Source of the DNA: Eubacteriaceae bacterium
GTDB taxonomy: Bacteria; Bacillota; Clostridia; Peptostreptococcales; Anaerovoracaceae
DNA length: 64,000 nt
NCBI GenBank assembly: GCA_902362805.1
Contig: CABIXY010000005.1
Span: 186,001 to 250,000 of the forward strand
Direction: 5' to 3'
Shown here in pieces: positions 56,290-64,000 of the stretch. The notes below the pieces were generated by a model. The model was not told the DNA's origin. It searched no databases and was given only the letters and a program-made list of their open reading frames with translations. Made by a program: the position numbers and the translations under genes. Positions within the stretch are counted from its first letter, which is position 1, and every line of letters begins with the position of its first letter.

Positions 56290-56985
56290 AGTAAAACCAC
56301 GCGTTAGACGCGTGGTTCCGGAAAGGTTATACCTTTGAACAAAGAAACTCCTTCTGCTATACTTAGAATGCGGTCTGCCAACTGCAAACGAAGAAAGAGA
56401 AGGAGGACATTCAAATGAGTATGAATGACATTAACAGTTTATCGCATTCTAAGTGGAATTGCAAATACCACATTGTATTTGCGCCAAAATACAGAAGGAC
56501 GGCATTCTTTGGGGAACACAAGGATGCAATCGGTAAGATCCTGAGGCAGCTGTGTGAATGGAAGGGAGTGCATATCATCGCCGCAGAGATATGCCCTGAC
56601 CACGTCCATATGCTGGTGGAGATCCCGCCGAAGTATTCCGTGTCAAAGTTCATGGGATACCTCAAAGGGAAGAGCAGCACCATGCTGTATGAACAGTTCG
56701 GTGAGCTAAAGTACAAATACCGCAACCGGGAGTTCTGGTGCAAGGGGTATTATGTAGACACCGTTGGGAAGAATGAGGCAAGGATTGCCGAATACATTGG
56801 GAACCAGCTTGAAGAAGACCGGCTGGGTGACCAGCTGACGATGGCCGGAGTGGGTCCGTTTAAGAATTCGAAGAAGTAAGATATGAAACACGCAGTTGGC
56901 AGACTGCTTACACGTTTGACGTGTCCGCGAGGAGCAGAGGGCTTTGCCCGTCAAACGAAAACCACGCGTTTGACGCGTGGCTGGT
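56290..56985 (+). mobile_element. IS200/IS605-type insertion sequence (TnpA only)
   Basis: It is bounded by subterminal hairpins AACCACGCGT-TAG-ACGCGTGGTT (56295-56317) and ACCACGCGT-TTG-ACGCGTGG (56961-56980), both of the kind recognised by HUH transposases. A further small hairpin lies near 56911-56926. It sits 10 nt beyond the terminator of surface gene 4. No TnpB is present. Exact ends are not resolved. Confidence 0.85.
56415..56879 (+). CDS. tnpA: IS200/IS605-family transposase TnpA
   Basis: A 154-residue Y1 HUH single-strand transposase. The metal-binding HUH motif is His63-Val-His65 in CPDHVHMLVEIPP and the catalytic Tyr is in KGYYVDTVGKNE near residue 112. The N-terminal WNCKYHIVFAPKYRR is typical. 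Full length, no frameshift, so potentially active. It inserts via single-stranded circles, favouring the lagging strand. AGAAGGAGG precedes the ATG. Confidence 0.95.
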   Translation: MSMNDINSLSHSKWNCKYHIVFAPKYRRTAFFGEHKDAIGKILRQLCEWKGVHIIAAEICPDHVHMLVEIPPKYSVSKFMGYLKGKSSTMLYEQFGELKYKYRNREFWCKGYYVDTVGKNEARIAEYIGNQLEEDRLGDQLTMAGVGPFKNSKK

Positions 56986-57315
56986 TTTTTCAATACATTT
57001 CCTAGTTAATGTAAATTACTGTATTTTTTTGAATATATAGTGAACGAACCAAATAAATATAAATGCCTAATAACTTATTGTCTTGTATCTGCCATTTATT
57101 ATGCCTATGGCTCTTTTCCAACATTTTTATCTATCTATAAGAAATCATCAATTAGTACTTTCTTAGTACATTTTGCTCTTAACATTCCACAATGTCATTA
57201 CAAATTTTCACATTTTTATTAAATTCCAAAAATACTATTTTTTTGCTGATAAATTTTGGTATATAATAGTTTTAAAACCCAATTACTGAAATATTATAGG
57301 CAAGGAGGAATGTTT

Positions 57316-58395
57316 ATGCCCGCTTACAAGAATACCAATGGAACTTGGTATGTTTCATTCTATTACAGAGATCTGAATGGAAAAAACGTTAAGAAGAAGA
57401 AAACAGGTTTTGCTACTAAGAAGGAGGCTCTGAAATGGGAACGAAAATTCATTGAAACAAAGTCAGGAACACTTAATATCACCTTTGAGGCTTTTGTTGA
57501 AATCTATACGCAAGACATGAAACCAAGACTCAGATACAACACCTGGATTACCAAAGAGCATATTATCAAACAAAAACTGCTGCCATACTTTGGCGCAAAA
57601 TGTATGTCCGATATTAGCGCAGCAGATATCATCAAGTGGCAGAATATCATGATCAACTATCGCTTTAAGAATGGAAAGGGTTACGCTGATACTTATCTTC
57701 GGAGCATCCATAATCAGCTCAGTGCAATCTTTAATCACGCCGTAAGGTTGTATAACCTATCTACAAACCCAGTGAGAAAGGCTGGCGGCATGGGGCGTGA
57801 AAAGGCCAAAGAAATGCAAGTCTGGACAAAAGAAGAGTATCTGAAATTCTCTGAGGCGATCAAAGACAACTTGGATTCATATTATGCTTTTGAAATCCTT
57901 TATTGGTGCGGTGTGCGTATAGGAGAGTTGCTTGCACTGACGGGAAGAGACTTTGATTTTGATACCAAAACCATGACTATTAATAAGTCCTTTCAAAGAC
58001 TAGATAAAAAAGATTATATTACGGCACCGAAGACAGAAAAAAGCAATCGAATTATTACGCTTCCAGATTTTCTATGTACGGAACTGCAGAAATATCTGTG
58101 TAGGAAAAGGCGCATAAATTCGAAGAAACGAATCTTTACGATGTCAAGAAACTTTCTCCACACGGAGATGAACAGGGGAGCAAAAGCTGCTAATATCAAG
58201 AGGGTTAGAATTCATGATTTACGCCACTCCCATGTTTCTCTTCTCATCTCCATGGGTTTCACGCCTGTAGACATTGCTGGACGTCTAGGGCATGAAAGTA
58301 TAGATATAACTCTTCACTATGCTCATATGTTCCCTACACGTCAAACCGAAATGGCCGAGCGATTGAATATGGAAGTTTCGGGAAGCAAAATTTGA
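57316..58395 (+). CDS. Orphan tyrosine recombinase/integrase
   Basis: About 359 residues, phage/ICE-type integrase. The N-terminal arm-type DNA-binding domain (residues about 1-50, WYVSFYYRDLNGKNVKKKKT) is followed by a SAM-like core-binding domain (about 58-165). The catalytic domain has Arg in CGVRIGELLAL near 200, His-x-x-Arg in RIHDLRHSHVSL near 301-304, His in LGHESIDI near 325 and the Tyr nucleophile in LHYAHMF near 334. All catalytic residues are present. I chose ATG 57316 after AAGGAGG. No phage or conjugation genes or att site adjoin it. Confidence 0.93.
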   Translation: MPAYKNTNGTWYVSFYYRDLNGKNVKKKKTGFATKKEALKWERKFIETKSGTLNITFEAFVEIYTQDMKPRLRYNTWITKEHIIKQKLLPYFGAKCMSDISAADIIKWQNIMINYRFKNGKGYADTYLRSIHNQLSAIFNHAVRLYNLSTNPVRKAGGMGREKAKEMQVWTKEEYLKFSEAIKDNLDSYYAFEILYWCGVRIGELLALTGRDFDFDTKTMTINKSFQRLDKKDYITAPKTEKSNRIITLPDFLCTELQKYLCRKRRINSKKRIFTMSRNFLHTEMNRGAKAANIKRVRIHDLRHSHVSLLISMGFTPVDIAGRLGHESIDITLHYAHMFPTRQTEMAERLNMEVSGSKI

Positions 58396-58758
58396 ACAAA
58401 ACAGAGTGAAAAGTACCAATAAAGTACCAAAAAGGAAGGCATGCAATTTGGCCTTCTTTTTTGATATTCAGCCGTTTCTGAGATAATAGCTTTATTTTGG
58501 TACGCAAAATTTGCAAATTAATAAATATCAAAGTTATTGCATTATTAATCCAAATTGACATATTTTATGGTTTATAAAATTCTATAACACATCTAACGAT
58601 CTGTATGTAGTTAATTGACTATATTTTGTTTGCAATTTCAGACAGGATATAAAAATTATGTAGTTTCAAGAGTGAAGACTTCAAGAGAAATGTAACATCT
58701 TTATTAGAACGTTGCATTTTTAATTAAGACATTCTTTCGTATTGATTATTTCCGGACA
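58396..58758. other. AT-rich gap with integrase terminator only
   Basis: A hairpin AAGGAAGGC and GGCCTTCTTTTTT at 58426-58462 should end the integrase transcript. The remaining ~300 nt are AT-rich without a coding frame, RNA gene or repeat that I can see. The next terminator belongs to surface gene 5. Confidence 0.6.
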
Positions 58759-59112
58759 TAAAAGAAGGCCGGAATTCCGGCCTTCTTGAGTTTTAAAGTA
58801 TTCAGTTAAGCTAAATTATTTAGCGGTTCTGATTGCCTTTAATGACCACTGAGTATAAACAGTTTCGCCCTCAATGGTTCTGTAGCCGCGAACCTTGTAG
58901 TAGTATCTAGTACCCTTCTTCAGGTTCTTCTTGTTGTCCATGTACATCTTCTTTGTGGTTCCCATCTTGGTATATCCGCTGTTTCTCTTAGTGGATCTGT
59001 ATACCTGGTATCCGTCAACTTTGAATCCATAGGACTTCTTCCAAGATACTCTGGTTCTGCCTTTATAAGCTTTTGAAGATGCTTTGAGTGTAGTGTCTCT
59101 AACGCCATCTTT
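58759..59112 (-). repeat. Inverted near-identical 3' block, arm 2
   Basis: The 3' end of surface gene 5 with its terminator (58759-58788, AAGGCCGGAATTCCGGCCTT). It is the inverted counterpart of 55930-56285. Confidence 0.92.
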
Positions 59113-61731
59113 CAAGTAAGCACTATAAGTGTCTGCTACAGCTTCCTCTGCATCAATCAGATTCTTGTATGCCAATGTATCAACGATTTCTTTTTTCTCT
59201 GCAAGAGTTAAAGCATCATACGCAGCTCTTGCTGCTTCTACTGTTGCTTTGTCCTTGTAGGTTACCTTAGCAGGAAGTTTAATTAATGTTTCTTTTACTT
59301 CCTTAACTTTTGCAGCAGATAATTTCTTTTCAAGTTCTTTGACTTTAGCATTATCTGTTGTTGCAGTAGTCGTTGAGTAATCAGTTACAAATGCTTCATG
59401 TGCAGTTAACGCTGTTCTGAGTGCGGCGATAGCATCTGCATCAGCTGTTGTAATAGTGGATTTTGCTGCTAATGCATCATAAGCCTTATCTAACTCTTCG
59501 GCTGAAAGTCTTTCATATGTTGTAATTGCAGCGTTCAATACATATTCGTTGCTAATAGGAGTGTTTGTTCCTGGGAGCTCGTTATATGCGTCTCTTTCAT
59601 TAGCCGCTATAACAATGGCTTCTTTATCAGCTAATGTAACTGTTTTAGCAATTGCTGCGATTAAAGCCTCGACCTTCGTCTTTGCGGCTTTAACCTGTTC
59701 TTTGGTTAAAACTTTAGACATTGCTTCCTTTGCTTCAGTCAGTTTTGTAGCAAGTTCGTCAGTTGTATAAGCTTCAAACATGATTCCCTTTGCGATCTTA
59801 ACTAACTCAGCTTCTGATACAGAATTATATTTGTCAGCATCCATGTTGTCATGTACATATTTTGCATATGTAGTAATTGCTGTCTCATATTTTCCAGTAT
59901 TATATGCTGTGATAAGTTTTCCATTTGTCCACATAGCAATATGTTCAGTTACTGTAGTAATTGCTTCATATTTTGTATGTGCATCAGCAAAGATTTTTGC
60001 TAATTCACTTACGTTCTTAGCATCGTCTATTGCTTTTTCTGTTTCTTCAACTAATGCTTTTAATGCTTCAAGCTGTGCTTTGTCATATTTTGATACGCTC
60101 TTACCTGCTGCATATGCTTCATAACCGTTCATCACGTTTGTAGCACCAGGAGTAACAACACTGTCAATCTTATTCCATAGAGCTGTTACTGTATTTCCCT
60201 TGCTGTCCTTAGGACCTACTGCAAAGTCATTTGATTCACCAGTGATAAAATTGATATAGGCAATTTTAGACTCGATCAATGACTTCTCCTGACCTTTACC
60301 TAAAGCTGCTTTTGCGTTAGCTAAAGTAGTAGTACCCGCATAAAGCAATTCAGTCTGCTCTGCAAGGTTTGCTGCAAGCACATCTGCATCATAGTAAGGC
60401 TGCCCATTGACGTCTTTCTGAAGCGCTAATAAATCAGCTTCTTCTTTCAGTGCTTTAACATCAGAGGAAGTTTTAGCATACTTCTCTAATACAGCTTTTG
60501 CTCCAGTTGTTGGATTTGTGTATTCTGTATTGTCAGCTGTGCTGCTTCCATATGTCACTACTGCTTTAAACATATCTGTGTCTGCTTTAATAGCTGCAGC
60601 TTTAGTAGTCAACTGTGCACTAGTGGTGCAATTATTAATCCAAGCATTGTAGACTTCTTTTGCTGCTGCAATCTGTGAATCAAACGCAGCAATATCAGCC
60701 TTCAGATTCTTTAACAAAGTAGCATCTGGCTTTGCCTGCTGATTCAATGCGGTCAAAGCATTCTGCAGTACAGTGTTCATAGAAATGGATGCTGATGCTA
60801 AGTCCGCTTCCATCTGCTTGATTGCTGTAGCCTTTTTGTCTGCAAGTGTAGTGTCGGAAGAAATCTGATCCTTTGTCGGAACAGCTTCTACATAATATTT
60901 TTCACCTGTTGCAGTACCAATTTTGTGACCTTTAATAACATCTTTTGCAGTTGTTGTAGCTGTATTGATTTTTACTAATTCAGCTTTTACGTCTGCAACA
61001 GCAGTCTTTGTGATATCTGCATCGTTTACAGCTAATAACTGTTTAGCCAACATTGATTCAACCAGCTGCTTGCATGTTGCTTTTCCAGTGGTTAGGCTGG
61101 AAATTGTCTGTGGCGCATATGACGGAGCGTCTGCACCTGTTGCAAGGTTTGCATTTGCATCAATGTCATATTCTTTCTCTGAAAGGATATCTGAGTAAAC
61201 AGATGTATCATATGCCTGTAACTCTGCTGCTGCTGCCTTTTTGCTTGCTTTTAACTGCTCAATCAACACGTTAACCGCATCAGGACCGAGGACATCAGCG
61301 TCTGCGATTTTGGTTACAATGTTTGCATTATAATCTGCAACCAGTTTTGCAACTTCTTCATTTGCTGTAGTCGCAGTACTACTTGTTGTAACTGCGTCCT
61401 GTAGTTCCTTAGCTTTTTGAGCAACCGCAGTCTGTGCGACCCCTACAGCATCATTTATTGCTGTTATAACAATGGTCTTTGTTACAAGTGCCTTGTATTC
61501 AGCATCAATACCAGTCTTTGATCCGATGAGCATGCCATCTTCATCAAACTGCAATGTTTTCAAGTATGCCTCTCCAACACCTGGTAATCCAGATTGTAGT
61601 TCAGCAGATTTGGCGCCAATTGCATTTTTAATTGCAGTCACGTCATCTGCTGAATTATCAGCAAACGCAGTACCAACTGTGTAAGTGAAGACAACTGACA
61701 ATGCAAGAAGCACTGTTAAAAATTTCTTCAT
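58816..61731 (-). CDS. Secreted surface-family protein 5 (971 residues)
   Basis: The same signal peptide ([20 protein letters not shown] plus TAFA) is followed by a helical Ala/Thr/Lys-rich body with family repeats ([40 protein letters not shown]) and the KAIRTAK-type FN3-like end. Unlike the other four family members it is on the minus strand, tail to tail with gene 4 around the IS200 element and integrase. The bodies of genes 4 and 5 share the repeat style but not their sequence, while both ends are nearly identical. Upstream lies a hybrid kinase with no obvious link. Confidence 0.87.
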   Translation of the reverse strand: MKKFLTVLLALSVVFTYTVGTAFADNSADDVTAIKNAIGAKSAELQSGLPGVGEAYLKTLQFDEDGMLIGSKTGIDAEYKALVTKTIVITAINDAVGVAQTAVAQKAKELQDAVTTSSTATTANEEVAKLVADYNANIVTKIADADVLGPDAVNVLIEQLKASKKAAAAELQAYDTSVYSDILSEKEYDIDANANLATGADAPSYAPQTISSLTTGKATCKQLVESMLAKQLLAVNDADITKTAVADVKAELVKINTATTTAKDVIKGHKIGTATGEKYYVEAVPTKDQISSDTTLADKKATAIKQMEADLASASISMNTVLQNALTALNQQAKPDATLLKNLKADIAAFDSQIAAAKEVYNAWINNCTTSAQLTTKAAAIKADTDMFKAVVTYGSSTADNTEYTNPTTGAKAVLEKYAKTSSDVKALKEEADLLALQKDVNGQPYYDADVLAANLAEQTELLYAGTTTLANAKAALGKGQEKSLIESKIAYINFITGESNDFAVGPKDSKGNTVTALWNKIDSVVTPGATNVMNGYEAYAAGKSVSKYDKAQLEALKALVEETEKAIDDAKNVSELAKIFADAHTKYEAITTVTEHIAMWTNGKLITAYNTGKYETAITTYAKYVHDNMDADKYNSVSEAELVKIAKGIMFEAYTTDELATKLTEAKEAMSKVLTKEQVKAAKTKVEALIAAIAKTVTLADKEAIVIAANERDAYNELPGTNTPISNEYVLNAAITTYERLSAEELDKAYDALAAKSTITTADADAIAALRTALTAHEAFVTDYSTTTATTDNAKVKELEKKLSAAKVKEVKETLIKLPAKVTYKDKATVEAARAAYDALTLAEKKEIVDTLAYKNLIDAEEAVADTYSAYLKDGVRDTTLKASSKAYKGRTRVSWKKSYGFKVDGYQVYRSTKRNSGYTKMGTTKKMYMDNKKNLKKGTRYYYKVRGYRTIEGETVYTQWSLKAIRTAK

Positions 61732-61826
61732 TTTAAGAATTCCTCCCTCTTTTTTGTTCGTTTTGTAAGATTATAGTTATGCGCTTTTTTGCACAAAACT
61801 TACAAATGAAATGATAGTTCACAATG
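61661..61826 (-). repeat. Surface-gene 5' cassette, copy 4 (inverted)
   Basis: Same block as at 40855-41030, on the minus strand. Homology starts at CATTGTGAAC. The ~370 nt between it and the hybrid kinase gene are AT-rich and show no gene or clear element. Confidence 0.95.
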
Positions 61827-62196
61827 AGTATAACCTAAATCAACCCATCTTGGCAAGCATTTTTTACATTTTAGGGATAAATACATCCCATAATTTGGTT
61901 TTTTTAAATACCTTGAAAGCCTTATGTATCAATGCTAGTACACAATCTGGACCGGTTCGGCCATGCATCATTATGCACTTGTATTTCATTTGTTCACATT
62001 ATATCATAAAACAACCACATTTCCAATAGCAAATTATGGGTTGGGGATAATTTTTGTTGTCCTTTCCCTGTCCGTCTCTTTTTGATAAAAGTCGAAAAAC
62101 GTCTAAAAATACCCGTTTACAAGGGTTTCGTCCATCTTTTGCCTTCCAAAAAGAAGGTGGTCAAAATCATATTTTTCTTGGTACTAAATCCAGTTA

Positions 62197-64000
62197 TTAC
62201 CGAAAATTCGCATATTTTAATAGCGTTTCGTACATTAACTGGGGTTCAATCGGCTTTGATAAATGAGCATTCATCCCTGCTTCCGCCGACTTTTCTTCGT
62301 CCACATCGTAGGCGTTAGCCGAAAGTGCGATAATGGGAATCTCCTCATCTGCCAGACGGATTTGTCTGGCGGCTTCAAGTCCATTCATTACTGGCATGCG
62401 AATGTCCATCAAAACAGCGTCAAAGGTCTTTGGCGGCGAACTGAGAAAGAGATCGACACCAAGCTGGCCGTTTTCTGCTGTGGTGACAATACAGCCTACC
62501 TTTGATAGAAGTTTCTTTACGACCAACGTATTCAGCGGGTGATCTTCACATACGAGAATGTGTTTTCCTCTGAGTGCCTCCATTGAAGCGTCAGTTATTT
62601 GCACATCGGCCTCTTTATCACGGTTCTTTATTTTCTCCAGCCATAGGAAAATCCTGAAGACAGTCCCTTGACCCTGGGTGCTTTCAACCTGAATAGTGCC
62701 GCCGAGCAAGTCTACTAGTTTTTTGACAATAGTAAGACCGAGCCCTGAACCTTTATCCATGTAAGAGGTTTCGTTTTCCTGTGCAAACGGCTCATACATA
62801 CTCTTCATAAAAGTTTCACTCATGCCGATTCCATTATCCGTCACAGTAAAGCAGTAGAGCAGTTTCTCATTTTTCTGCAGATTGTCAGAAGGTCGTTCTT
62901 CTACTTTTAATTCCACTGTTCCCTCGGAGTCAGTGAACTTAATCCCATTGGAAACCAAGTTATTTAAAATCCGTCTGATATGAATTGCATCCCCTTTGAC
63001 CATGCCGGCAGCGACTCCTCTAGTATCTACAACAAAGTGTACACCCTTCTCTTTTGCCAAAACTCTGCCGGTAGAAACGACTGGTTCAATCAAGGTCAGA
63101 GTATCCATCAATGACTCATGCACTTCAACGCGGTCACTCTCAATTTTGTTGACGTCCAATGTATCGTTGATCAAACTGAGCAGGTATTGGCCGGACGACT
63201 GAATCTTTTCCATATAACTTTTCAACTCGTTTACGTCATCACTTTCCATTCCTAGGTTAGAAAGTCCTAGAATGGCATTCATCGGCGTCCGCAAGTCGTG
63301 GCTGACTCTTGATAAAAAATCGGTCTTTGCCCTGTTCGCTTCTTCCGCTTCCCGCAAAGCTGTTGCGATACGGTGCAGCTGTGCCTGTTCGTTCTTGTAG
63401 ACCTCTGTCACATCGGATCTGGTGAACATGATGAGATCCTTATTCTCATCAAGGTAGGCAAATTGCAATTTTTTCTTCCTTATCTTCTCCCCGTCAGCAA
63501 AAGAGAACACAAAGAAATAAGTGTCTGTCTGACGCAGCCTGTCAATGATATGATCTAAATCTAAGTTTGCAATAACCTGCTCTTGTTGCTCTGGCAGCAC
63601 GTTTTTGAGGAGTCCCAGTATGTAATGCTTTGAATAGTGAACTGTTTTAGGCAATTCCCTCATATCCGCAGCGTCATTCACCGTCACTAACTGCAAGTGT
63701 TCTGTCTTTACATCCAGGATAGCGAGAAAGTCGTACTCCATATCAGCGATGCGATTGACAATCTGCTGCTGCTGCACACTATTGGTTCGATCATAAGTGT
63801 AGGCAAAGCAAATCAGATCGTCGCTGCCAGGCTGCAAAAAAGTGCGCAGCATCGTCTCTACCCAGATTATCTTTTGATCCTTTGTTTTACGCTGATATTT
63901 TACTGAGAAATTGTTGATTCCCTTTGTGTAATTTTCCATTAAGTTCTGGCGGGACATCACTGCGGCAAGTTCTTCTCGTTTACCTTCGTTCAAAGGCTGT
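62197..64000 (-). CDS. Hybrid sensor histidine kinase with receiver domain (5' end beyond window)
   Basis: The frame is open to the window edge, so at least 600 residues are coded here and the N-terminus is missing. Seen are PAS-like segments (about residues 20-190), HisKA with the phospho-His in SHDLRTPMNAILGLSNLG near 234, HATPase (LVSNGIKF, DNGIGMS, GSGLGLTIV) and a C-terminal receiver with Asp in DAVLMDIRMPVMNG near 530, ending SKPIEPQLMYETLLKYANFR. Architecture and several motifs match the kinase at 19584-21446, so the two are paralogues. Signal unknown. Confidence 0.92.
   Translation of the reverse strand, partial: QPLNEGKREELAAVMSRQNLMENYTKGINNFSVKYQRKTKDQKIIWVETMLRTFLQPGSDDLICFAYTYDRTNSVQQQQIVNRIADMEYDFLAILDVKTEHLQLVTVNDAADMRELPKTVHYSKHYILGLLKNVLPEQQEQVIANLDLDHIIDRLRQTDTYFFVFSFADGEKIRKKKLQFAYLDENKDLIMFTRSDVTEVYKNEQAQLHRIATALREAEEANRAKTDFLSRVSHDLRTPMNAILGLSNLGMESDDVNELKSYMEKIQSSGQYLLSLINDTLDVNKIESDRVEVHESLMDTLTLIEPVVSTGRVLAKEKGVHFVVDTRGVAAGMVKGDAIHIRRILNNLVSNGIKFTDSEGTVELKVEERPSDNLQKNEKLLYCFTVTDNGIGMSETFMKSMYEPFAQENETSYMDKGSGLGLTIVKKLVDLLGGTIQVESTQGQGTVFRIFLWLEKIKNRDKEADVQITDASMEALRGKHILVCEDHPLNTLVVKKLLSKVGCIVTTAENGQLGVDLFLSSPPKTFDAVLMDIRMPVMNGLEAARQIRLADEEIPIIALSANAYDVDEEKSAEAGMNAHLSKPIEPQLMYETLLKYANFR

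Noticed and set aside
56290..58395. Prophage or ICE around the integrase
   Set aside because: Only the integrase and an IS200 element are present; there are no structural, replication or conjugation genes and no visible att repeats.
1..64000. cas genes for the three arrays
   Set aside because: No Cas1, Cas2, Cas3, Cas5, Cas7 or Cas8 pattern was found. The SF1 helicase near array 1 has WYL and DUF2726-like parts and is not Cas3 or Cas4.

Overview
The window looks like a chromosomal segment of an anaerobic Bacillota bacterium of the class Clostridia. The signs are strong AGGAGG-type ribosome binding sites, short intergenic gaps, Clostridia-type families (UPF0158, DUF3990, NhaC, BCCT, TcmP) and moderate G+C with AT-rich islands. 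An Anaerovoracaceae/Eubacteriales Family XIII relative is my best guess, but nothing here proves the family. No rRNA, tRNA or cas gene was found.

Region 1-8.3 kb (minus strand) is accessory and defence-flavoured. It holds a cut-off membrane sensor gene, a DUF6933 gene, a MazG-like pyrophosphohydrolase, an unknown coiled-coil protein starting 24 nt after a CRISPR array (8 repeats, 1793-2302), a WYL/SF1-helicase/nuclease-like fusion, UPF0158, three decayed genes (SWIM remnant, a gene with an in-frame TAG, a DUF3990 remnant) and an Mrr-like nuclease. Region 8.4-24 kb is mostly housekeeping and metabolism: sbcC-sbcD, an unknown gene, an aminotransferase/HpaI-type aldolase/NhaC operon, LysR, SDR, a hybrid histidine kinase preceded by an unusual 91-bp promoter-hairpin repeat array, a BCCT transporter and a small CDCPAC protein. 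Region 24-28.8 kb is a TetR-controlled ABC exporter. Region 29-38.6 kb holds tag, small conserved genes, a radical SAM/TcmP pair, guaA, guaB (separated by a long hairpin) and a lipoprotein.

Region 38.7-62 kb is dominated by secreted proteins. One MBG-type repeat protein is followed by five members of a large Ala/Lys-rich surface family. Four carry a virtually identical ~170-bp block holding promoter, 5' UTR, ribosome binding site and signal peptide, followed by unrelated-looking helical bodies and near-identical FN3-like C-termini and terminators. The fifth has lost this block: its body is joined, after base 20 of a 31-base repeat, to the leader end of a type I-C-like CRISPR array (45090-45762). 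A second array with the same repeat (48529-48885) keeps its leader and lies just upstream of another family member, which has a 1-nt frameshift in an A5 tract. The last two members face each other as a large inverted repeat around an IS200/IS605-type element and an orphan tyrosine integrase. Between them sit an AAA/DUF4143 ATPase, a DUF2442/DUF4160 pair and a Phd/Doc toxin-antitoxin pair. The whole locus reads as a recombining surface-antigen island that has consumed part of a CRISPR locus.

The three CRISPR arrays are read on the minus strand. The two that keep a leader carry the same conserved hairpin exactly 113 nt from the first repeat, although their repeats differ. The Cas proteins must be encoded elsewhere.
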